The position numbers were made by a program, and so were the translations under genes. Shown piece after piece: positions 1-4,296 of a stretch of DNA of 12,197 nucleotides. Position 1 is the stretch's first letter. Each line of letters begins with the position of its first letter. This stretch comes from Actinomycetota bacterium (GTDB taxonomy: Bacteria > Actinomycetota > Thermoleophilia > Gaiellales > Gaiellaceae): assembly GCA_019236545.1 (NCBI GenBank), contig JAFAIV010000059.1, positions 1 through 12,197 on the forward strand, in the 5' to 3' direction. The notes under the pieces are model-generated. The model was given only the letters and a program-made list of their open reading frames with translations. It was not told where the DNA came from and ran no database searches.

Positions 1-24
1 CCCCTTGGTGACGGGCGCCGCCAT
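1..24 (-). CDS. Possible 5' end of a gene running off the left edge
   Basis: An ATG at 24 on the minus strand opens a frame of eight codons (MAAPVTKG) that stays open to the window edge. It lies 20 bases downstream of the yjbQ stop, on the same strand. Exactly six bases upstream of the ATG is TACGCT (31-36), which fits the TANNNT -10 spacing of leaderless actinobacterial genes and matches two other starts in this window. The product cannot be identified from eight residues. The call rests only on the start context and strand continuity and could be chance. Confidence 0.35.
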
Positions 25-30
25 CCGGCC

Positions 31-36
31 AGCGTA
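31..36 (-). promoter_or_regulatory. Candidate leaderless -10 element for the left-edge gene
   Basis: TACGCT read on the minus strand lies six bases before the ATG at 24. This is the spacing expected if transcription starts at the A of the start codon. No Shine-Dalgarno sequence is visible there. It overlaps no coding sequence, as yjbQ ends at 45. Confidence 0.35.
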
Positions 37-44
37 CCGAGGCG

Positions 45-446
45 CTAGCTCAGCGTCGTGACGTAGACCTTGCGGTCGCGCGGGCCGTCGTACTCGCAGA
101 AGTAGATGCCCTGGTACGTCCCGAGCGCGAGCTTGCCTTCGCGGAGCGGCACGAGCACCTGCGGCCCCGTCAGCGTCGCGCGGACGTGCGACGGGGCGTT
201 CGGCCCGTCGGGGTCGTCGACGTGCTTCCACTCCCAGTCCTCGTGGACGACCTTCTGCATCGCGCTCTCGACGTCCTCGCCGACGAGCGGGTCGGCCGCC
301 TCGTTGATCGTCACGCCCGCGGTCGTGTGCGGGACGTAGACGAGCGCGGCGGTCGCGCCGTTCGCCTCGGCCAGCGCCTCCTGCACCTGCGCGGTGATGT
401 CGATCAGCTGGGTCTTCCGGGAGGTCTTGAGTTGGAGCTCGCGCAC
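45..446 (-). CDS. yjbQ: YjbQ/UPF0047 family protein (secondary thiamine-phosphate synthase type)
   Basis: The 133-residue product is the usual full length for the UPF0047/YjbQ family, small trimeric cytoplasmic proteins. Visible family signatures are HTTAGVTINE at residues 40-49, the segment DPDGPNAPSHVRA with His87, LGTYQGIYF at 108-116 and FCEYDGPR at 116-123. The histidines and acidic residues of these motifs form the conserved putative active-site cleft. E. coli YjbQ has weak thiamine-phosphate synthase activity; the physiological role is unsettled, so the enzyme name is family transfer and not proof. The start is GTG at 446. There is no Shine-Dalgarno, but TAGGAT lies six bases upstream, suggesting a leaderless mRNA. 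The gene is divergent from the metallopeptidase gene, with 20 bp between start codons. Confidence 0.93.
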   Translation of the reverse strand: MRELQLKTSRKTQLIDITAQVQEALAEANGATAALVYVPHTTAGVTINEAADPLVGEDVESAMQKVVHEDWEWKHVDDPDGPNAPSHVRATLTGPQVLVPLREGKLALGTYQGIYFCEYDGPRDRKVYVTTLS

Positions 447-451
447 GGGGC

Positions 452-458
452 TATCCTA
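452..458. promoter_or_regulatory. Shared divergent -10 element (TATCCTA / TAGGATA)
   Basis: The 20-bp gap between the GTG of yjbQ (446, minus) and the GTG of the peptidase (467, plus) contains TATCCTA. The plus strand gives TATCCT (452-457), nine bases before the peptidase GTG. The minus strand gives TAGGAT (458-453), six bases before the yjbQ GTG. Both match the TANNNT -10 pattern, and neither gene has a convincing Shine-Dalgarno (only AGG before the peptidase). One symmetric element could therefore drive both genes as leaderless or nearly leaderless transcripts. The -35 boxes would lie inside the opposite gene and are not obvious. Confidence 0.5.
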
Positions 459-466
459 GGCACGCC

Positions 467-1966
467 GTGCCGGAGCCGTTGCGCCAACAGGAGCTCGACG
501 CGCTCAGCGAGGACGCCGACCGCTTCATCGCCGAGCTCGACGAGGAGGCGTACCTGCACGGGTCGGGGCAGAAGGAGACGTACGACATCGTCCCGATCTA
601 CGAGGCGCACGCCGACCTGACGAAGCTCGACACGGCCCTCCGGCTGCACGCGAACGTCGAGGCCGCCGGCGGCCGCCGCGTCCGCGAGCTGTGGCGCTTC
701 GCCTGCGAGGGCTACCTCGGCAACTTCGTCCGCGACGAGGCCGAGAAGCTCGCGGAGCTCGAGGCGACGCTGGAGACGGTCGTCGACGGGGAGACGATCC
801 CGTTCCGGATGCTCCGGCCGGCGATCTCGAACTCCGAGGACCGCGCCCGTCGGCAGCGGCTCGAGGAGGCGCGCAACGCGCTCACGGAGGAGCACCTCAA
901 CCCCCTCTACCTGCATGCCGCCGGCGTCGTCCACGGCGAGGTCGAGCGCCTCGGCGAGCCGACGTACTCCGCGCTCTACCGCGCCTTCGGCTTCCAGCTC
1001 GACGACCTCGCCGACCAGTGCCGCGCCTTCCTCGACGACACCGAGCGCCTCTGGGAGGAGACCGGCGACCGCTGGTTCCGCTCCGCCATCGGCCTCGGCC
1101 TCGGCGAGGTGCAGCGCTGGGACGCGTCGCGGGTCTTCCGCGCGGTCTCCTGGGACGCGGCCTTCCCGCGCGAGCGGATGCTGCCGGCCCTCGAGGCGAC
1201 GCTCGCCGACCTCGGCATCGACCTGCGCTCGCAGGAGAACGTCCACCTCGACCTCGAGGAGCGGCCGACGAAGGACCCGCGCGCGTTCTGCGCCCCGGTC
1301 GAGGTGCCGGGTCGGATCTACCTCTGCCTGAAGCCGCAGGGCGGCCCCGAGGACTGGCGCGCGCTCTTCCACGAGGCCGGCCACACCGAGCACTTCGCCC
1401 ACACCTCCGACGTGCTCGCGATGGAGGAGAAGCGCCTCGGCGACAACGCCGTCACCGAGGGTTGGGCGATGCTCCTCGAGCACCTCACGATCGACCCGGT
1501 CTGGCTCGAGCGGCGCCTCGACTTCCCGCGGCCCTACGAGTTCGCCGCCGAGGGCGCGGCCAGCCTGCTCTGGGTCGTCCGCCGCTACTGCGCGAAGCTC
1601 CTCTACGAGCTCGAGCTGCACGACGCGCCCGACCCGTCGGCGCTGCGGCCGCGCTACGTCGAGCTGCTCTCCGACGCGCTGAAGGTCCCGCCGAGCGACA
1701 CGGACTACCTCGCCGACGTGGACGACGGCTTCTACGCGTCGGAGTACCTGCGCGCGTGGGCGTTCGAGGCGCAGCTGCGCGCGTACCTGCGCGAGAAGTT
1801 CGGCAACGCCTGGTTCACCCGCCGCGACGCCGGCTCGCTCCTGCGCGAGCTCTGGGGCGAGGGGCAGAAGTGGACGGCCGACGAGCTGCTGCGCGAGGTC
1901 ACGGGCGACACGCTCGAGCTCGAGGCCGTCGCCGACCGCGTGCGCGAGTCGCTCGCGGCGGTCTAG
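467..1966 (+). CDS. M3-like zinc metallopeptidase (HEXXH gluzincin)
   Basis: A 499-residue, mostly helical, acidic protein without signal peptide or membrane segment, so probably cytoplasmic. The zinc-binding motif HEAGH is at residues 302-306 within LFHEAGHTEHFAH. The likely third ligand is Glu331 in TEGWAMLLEH, about 25 residues later, the arrangement of M3/M2-type gluzincins (oligopeptidase F, thimet, ACE-like). The C-terminal DGFYASEYLRAWAFEAQLR resembles the Tyr-rich substrate-binding part of these folds. It is shorter than classical M3 oligoendopeptidases (about 600 residues), so it belongs to a divergent branch. Oligopeptide hydrolysis is likely; the substrate is unknown. The start is GTG at 467, forced by the shared promoter gap. 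The gene ends at a strong hairpin. Confidence 0.82.
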   Translation: MPEPLRQQELDALSEDADRFIAELDEEAYLHGSGQKETYDIVPIYEAHADLTKLDTALRLHANVEAAGGRRVRELWRFACEGYLGNFVRDEAEKLAELEATLETVVDGETIPFRMLRPAISNSEDRARRQRLEEARNALTEEHLNPLYLHAAGVVHGEVERLGEPTYSALYRAFGFQLDDLADQCRAFLDDTERLWEETGDRWFRSAIGLGLGEVQRWDASRVFRAVSWDAAFPRERMLPALEATLADLGIDLRSQENVHLDLEERPTKDPRAFCAPVEVPGRIYLCLKPQGGPEDWRALFHEAGHTEHFAHTSDVLAMEEKRLGDNAVTEGWAMLLEHLTIDPVWLERRLDFPRPYEFAAEGAASLLWVVRRYCAKLLYELELHDAPDPSALRPRYVELLSDALKVPPSDTDYLADVDDGFYASEYLRAWAFEAQLRAYLREKFGNAWFTRRDAGSLLRELWGEGQKWTADELLREVTGDTLELEAVADRVRESLAAV

Positions 1967-1971
1967 AACGC

Positions 1972-1997
1972 GGACGGGCGGCCGAAGCCGCCCGTCC
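1972..1997. terminator. Hairpin terminator between convergent peptidase and hsp20
   Basis: A perfect 11-bp stem, GGACGGGCGGC (1972-1982) with GCCGCCCGTCC (1987-1997), closes a CGAA loop. It begins five bases after the peptidase stop and ends 23 bases before the hsp20 stop, so it can serve both converging genes. No U-tract follows on either strand, as is common for actinobacterial I-shaped terminators. Confidence 0.75.
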
Positions 1998-2020
1998 ACC
2001 CGGAGAGTTGCGCCGCGCTC

Positions 2021-2500
2021 TCAGTCCTTCTTCGTCGCGGTGCCCTCGATCGTCTTCGGCCCCTGGCCGACGCCGACCTGGATCTTCCGCGGCTTCGGCT
2101 GCTCCGGCTTGCGCACGTGCACCTGCAGGACGCCGTGCTCGTACGTCGCGGAGACGTCGGCGTCGGTCACGCCCTGCGGCAGACCGATCGTCCGGGTGAA
2201 GGTGCCGAAGCGCCGCTCGAAGCGGTAGAAGCGGCCCTCCTCGACCTTCTGCCGGCGCTCGCGCTCGGCGGTGATCGTCAGCGCGCCCTCGTCCAGCTCG
2301 ACCGAGATCTTGTCCTCGGGGATGCCGGGGAGGTCGAACGCGTACACGACCTCGTCCTCGGTTTCCCAGACGTCCGCAGTCGGAATCCAGCTCTGCGTGG
2401 TCTGGCCGTTGCCCTCGAGCAAGCCGTTCATGAAGCGGCTCATCTCGTTCTGGAGCTGGGCGAGCTCGCGGAAGGGCTCCCAGCGAACAAGCGTTGCCAT
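2021..2500 (-). CDS. Hsp20 / alpha-crystallin family small heat-shock protein
   Basis: A 159-residue ATP-independent holdase chaperone that binds unfolding proteins and assembles into cytoplasmic oligomers. The N-terminal MATLVRWEPFRELAQLQNEM is typical of bacterial class A Hsp20. The alpha-crystallin domain spans about residues 38-132, with DLPGIPEDKISVEL (56-69) and the conserved GVLQVHVRKPE (123-133). The C-terminal I-x-V anchor is IQV (140-142). The start is ATG at 2500 and not the in-frame upstream codon at 2524, because a full AAGGAGGA (2508-2515) lies seven bases before it. A strong promoter with an operator-like repeat precedes it. Neighbouring proteases suggest a proteostasis role. 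Confidence 0.95.
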   Translation of the reverse strand: MATLVRWEPFRELAQLQNEMSRFMNGLLEGNGQTTQSWIPTADVWETEDEVVYAFDLPGIPEDKISVELDEGALTITAERERRQKVEEGRFYRFERRFGTFTRTIGLPQGVTDADVSATYEHGVLQVHVRKPEQPKPRKIQVGVGQGPKTIEGTATKKD

Positions 2501-2507
2501 GACTCTG

Positions 2508-2515
2508 TCCTCCTT
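2508..2515 (-). promoter_or_regulatory. Ribosome binding site of hsp20
   Basis: AAGGAGGA on the minus strand lies seven bases before the ATG at 2500. It is nearly fully complementary to the 16S tail and fixes the start against the upstream alternative at 2524. It contrasts with the leaderless-type starts of yjbQ and the rhomboid gene. Confidence 0.85.
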
Positions 2516-2539
2516 GCGAAGCACAACCTGTTGCGATAG

Positions 2540-2571
2540 TCAGGATAAAACCTCAGTCCTGATGTGTCAAG
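2540..2571. promoter_or_regulatory. Operator-like inverted repeats overlapping the hsp20 promoter
   Basis: Two symmetric signals overlap the -35/-10 region. On the minus strand CTTGACA (2571-2565), seven bases, then ACTGAGG (2557-2551) follows the layout of the HspR-associated inverted repeat (CTTGAGT-N7-ACTCAAG), with five of seven matches in each half. A second repeat, TCAGGA (2540-2545) and TCCTGA (2557-2562), is separated by 11 bases. Either could bind a heat-shock repressor; HspR is the natural candidate in actinobacteria. The matches are degenerate, so this is inference. Confidence 0.4.
2542..2570 (-). promoter_or_regulatory. Housekeeping sigma promoter of hsp20
   Basis: On the minus strand TTGACA (2570-2565) is followed after exactly 17 bases by TATCCT (2547-2542). 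The -35 is consensus, the spacer is optimal and the -10 is a good match. The predicted transcription start is near 2535, giving a leader of about 35 nt that carries the strong ribosome binding site. The surroundings are clearly AT-richer than the rest of the window. Heat regulation would then be by repression and not by an alternative sigma factor. Confidence 0.8.
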
Positions 2572-2584
2572 TCTCTCCGCCGTG

Positions 2585-2590
2585 TAGGCT
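2585..2590 (+). promoter_or_regulatory. Candidate leaderless -10 element of the rhomboid gene
   Basis: TAGGCT lies exactly six bases before the GTG at 2597, and there is no Shine-Dalgarno. This fits transcription starting at the start codon. No -35 match is visible at 16-18 bases upstream. It lies 15 bases from the hsp20 -35, so the two divergent promoters share about 96 bp, and the operator-like repeats could affect both. Confidence 0.5.
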
Positions 2591-2596
2591 CGCGCC

Positions 2597-3313
2597 GTGA
2601 TCCCGCTGCGGGACAACGTCCCGACCCGCACGCGGCCCTACGTGACCGTGGGGATCATCGTCGCCTGTTTCCTCGTCTGGTTCTGGGAACTCGGGAAGCC
2701 CGGCGTCGACGTCCACGTCTTCCGCGACGGCTTCTATCCCTGCTCGGTCGAAGGGCCCTGCCTGCACGGCGTGCACGCGCTTCCCTGGTACGAGGGCGTC
2801 TTCACCGGCATGTTCATGCACGCCAGCTGGGAGCACATCCTCGGGAACATGCTCTTCTTCTGGATCTTCGGGAACAACGTCGAGGACGCGTTCGGCCACG
2901 TCCGTTTCCTGCTCTGGTACCTCGCCGCCGGGATCGCCGCGATGGCGCTGCAGACGTTCGTGACCCTCGAGTTCGCGAGCCGCTCCGGCGCGAGCATCCC
3001 GAACATCGGCGCCAGCGGCGCGATCGCCGGCGTCATGGGTGCGTACTTCGTCCTCCTCCCCAACGCCCGCGTCCTGACCCTGATCTTCTTCGGGATCGTC
3101 TTCATCCGGGAGATCCCGGCGCACTGGTTCCTGCTGATCTGGATCGCGCTGCAGGTCTGGTCCGGGGGCCTGAGCTTCCTGCAGCCGCAGAGCGGCGGCG
3201 GCACCGCGTTCTTCGCGCACATCGGCGGCTTCGCCTTCGGGCTGCTGACGGTGCGGCTGATGACGACGCGCAAGCCGCAGGCGCCGAGAGCGCGCTACCC
3301 AGCGCTCTGGTGA
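2597..3313 (+). CDS. Rhomboid family intramembrane serine protease
   Basis: A 238-residue polytopic membrane protease that cleaves transmembrane helices inside the bilayer. The N-terminal MIPLRDNVPTRTRP is the typical short cytosolic start. About six hydrophobic segments follow. The catalytic dyad is visible: Ser140 in GASGA and His208 in AHIGGFAFG. The conserved H80-x3-N84 pair (HILGN) that forms the oxyanion region is also intact, so the enzyme should be active. The start is GTG at 2597, with a -10-like TAGGCT six bases upstream. Its last four bases (GTGA) overlap the start of the downstream zincin, indicating translational coupling. The substrate is unknown. Confidence 0.95.
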   Translation: MIPLRDNVPTRTRPYVTVGIIVACFLVWFWELGKPGVDVHVFRDGFYPCSVEGPCLHGVHALPWYEGVFTGMFMHASWEHILGNMLFFWIFGNNVEDAFGHVRFLLWYLAAGIAAMALQTFVTLEFASRSGASIPNIGASGAIAGVMGAYFVLLPNARVLTLIFFGIVFIREIPAHWFLLIWIALQVWSGGLSFLQPQSGGGTAFFAHIGGFAFGLLTVRLMTTRKPQAPRARYPALW

Positions 3314-3636
3314 CGTTCGAAGAGCACGTCGAGCGGGCGCTGGCGTCGCTGCCGCCGGAGCTGCTCGACGCCGTCCGGAACGTCGAGATCACCGTCGAGG
3401 ACGAGCATCCGGACGACCCCGACCTCTTCGGCCTCTACGAGGGCGTGCCGCTCCCCGAGCGAGGCGACTGGGCCGGCTCGCTTCCCGACCGGATCCGCAT
3501 CTTCCGGCTCCCGCTCGTCGAGTCGTTCCCCGACCCGCGGCACCTGGAGGACGAGATCCGGATCACCGTCCTGCACGAGCTCGCCCACTACTTCGGGCTC
3601 GACGAGGAGCGACTGGACGAGTTGGGGTTTTCCTGA
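3310..3636 (+). CDS. Minimal zincin metallopeptidase (Zincin_1/DUF1025 family)
   Basis: A 108-residue protein matching the small 'metallopeptidase family protein' group (PF06262), one of the smallest zincin folds. The catalytic segment near the C-terminus is HELAH at residues 89-93, followed by YFGLD with Asp98. This gives a metzincin-like HExxHxxGxD, with Glu90 as the general base. The preceding acidic segment and SLPDRIRIFRLPL (57-69) also fit the family. There is no signal or membrane segment. Proteolytic activity has hardly been shown for the family, so substrate and role are open. It starts at the GTG overlapping the rhomboid stop (GTGA), so the two are probably co-expressed and may act in sequence. 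Confidence 0.88.
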   Translation: MTFEEHVERALASLPPELLDAVRNVEITVEDEHPDDPDLFGLYEGVPLPERGDWAGSLPDRIRIFRLPLVESFPDPRHLEDEIRITVLHELAHYFGLDEERLDELGFS

Positions 3637-3681
3637 ACAACTCGCTGGAATGCGATGGGGGTGACCTGCGTTACCACCTCC

Positions 3682-3924
3682 ATGAGGACCCTGAGCGAGA
3701 TTCACACCGAGATCGAGCGCCTGAGCGAGGAGCGCAGCGAGCTCTGGCACAGGCTCTCCGACACGTACGACCCCGCGATCCGGCTCGAGATCCGGGCACT
3801 GGACACGAAGCTCGACCACCTGTGGGACGAGCACCGAGCCCTCCGCGCGAGGGTCCGGTTCGGCGATCGCGACTCGATCGTCGCCCGGGCACGCGTCGAG
3901 GAGCGGCTCGAGCGTGCGGCGTAG
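3682..3924 (+). CDS. Small charged helical protein, DUF2630-like
   Basis: About 80 residues, almost entirely amphipathic helix: SEIHTEIERLSEERSELWHRL, a short break (DTYDPA), then LEIRALDTKLDHLWDEHRALRARVRFG and a C-terminal VEERLERA. The two-helix layout with LD..LD.LWD resembles the actinobacterial DUF2630 family, of unknown function; I hold that match only loosely. The start is uncertain. The ATG at 3682 gives the family-like short N-terminus, but an in-frame ATG at 3655, 19 bases after the zincin stop, adds nine atypical residues (MGVTCVTTS). Neither has a good ribosome binding site. It is probably the last gene of the rhomboid unit, ending before a strong hairpin. Confidence 0.7.
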   Translation: MRTLSEIHTEIERLSEERSELWHRLSDTYDPAIRLEIRALDTKLDHLWDEHRALRARVRFGDRDSIVARARVEERLERAA

Positions 3925-3940
3925 CTCGAAGGAGTAGTCG

Positions 3941-3974
3941 GCCTGCCGACCCCTCCCACGAGGGATCGGCAGGC
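3941..3974 (+). terminator. Hairpin terminator after the rhomboid/zincin unit
   Basis: GCCTGCCGA (3941-3949) pairs perfectly with TCGGCAGGC (3966-3974). Inside, after one mismatch, CCCTC (3951-3955) pairs with GAGGG (3960-3964) around a four-base loop. The stem starts 16 bases after the stop of the small helical protein. GC-rich sequence and no U-tract follow. Confidence 0.75.
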
Positions 3975-4004
3975 GGCGGCTCCGGCGCGATGAGACTCGT
4001 ACCT

Positions 4005-4040
4005 CGTCCGCCGCGCGGGGGCGTCCCCGCGCGGCGGACG
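4005..4040. repeat. Perfect 16-bp inverted repeat (second strong hairpin)
   Basis: CGTCCGCCGCGCGGGG (4005-4020) is perfectly complementary to CCCCGCGCGGCGGACG (4025-4040) across the loop GCGT. A G-U and two further C-G pairs extend it outward to 4002/4043. It lies 30 bases after the first hairpin and 95 bases before the tRNA. It may be a back-up terminator insulating the tRNA, or a structured RNA. There is no U-tract. Confidence 0.7.
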
Positions 4041-4120
4041 GGGAAAGAGGCCGCCGCGCCGGGCGTCTTGGCAGAGGGGACCGAGCCGCCCGCGCCGCGG
4101 CCCCTGCCGCCGTCGGGCTC

Positions 4121-4126
4121 TACACT
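4121..4126 (+). promoter_or_regulatory. Candidate -10 element of tRNA-Ala
   Basis: TACACT lies nine bases before the first base of the mature tRNA, in an otherwise G/C-only stretch. No convincing -35 is present at 16-18 bases upstream. If used, the 5' leader removed by RNase P would be only a few bases. Confidence 0.5.
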
Positions 4127-4135
4127 GGATCGCGC

Positions 4136-4208
4136 GGGGCGTTAGCTCAGCTGGGAGAGCGCCGGCTTTGCAAGCCGGAGGTCATCGGTTCGATCCCGAT
4201 ACGCTCCA
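4136..4208 (+). tRNA. tRNA-Ala (anticodon UGC)
   Basis: A 73-base cloverleaf. Acceptor arm GGGGCGT (4136-4142) pairs with ACGCTCC (4201-4207), followed by discriminator A at 4208. The pair at position 3:70 is G-U, the identity hallmark of tRNA-Ala. The D arm contains AGCTCAGCTGGGAGAGC. The anticodon stem CCGGC/GCCGG encloses TTTGCAA with anticodon TGC at 4169-4171. The T arm is ATCGG-TTCGATC-CCGAT. The CCA end is not encoded and must be added by CCA-transferase. Confidence 0.98.
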
Positions 4209-4270
4209 TCGCCGCCCGCGGCCTCGGACGAGGGAAAATCGCCCGCACAGCCGCCGTTCCTGACAAGATG

Positions 4271-4287
4271 CCGCTGCTTCCCAGCGG
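4271..4287 (+). other. Small hairpin touching the kinase ribosome binding site
   Basis: CCGCTG (4271-4276) can pair with CAGCGG (4282-4287) around CTTCC. The 3' arm runs into the G-run (4286-4291) that probably acts as the Shine-Dalgarno for the GTG at 4297. Pairing could partly mask ribosome access. It is a short stem in GC-rich sequence, so chance is quite possible. Confidence 0.25.
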
Positions 4288-4296
4288 GGGGAACGA

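Noticed and set aside
404..1999. A minus-strand open frame of about 531 codons opposite the metallopeptidase.
   Set aside because: Low-complexity composition, it overlaps the start of yjbQ and spans the terminator stem; the plus strand carries HEXXH and coherent protein sequence.
2501..2524. Start of hsp20 at the in-frame codon at 2524.
   Set aside because: It would place the ribosome binding site AAGGAGGA inside the coding sequence and add eight residues not seen in Hsp20 proteins; the ATG at 2500 is ideally spaced.
4136..4208. tRNA-Ala as an integration site for a mobile element.
   Set aside because: No integrase, no repeated 3' tRNA segment in the window and no composition change after the tRNA; the following kinase looks native.
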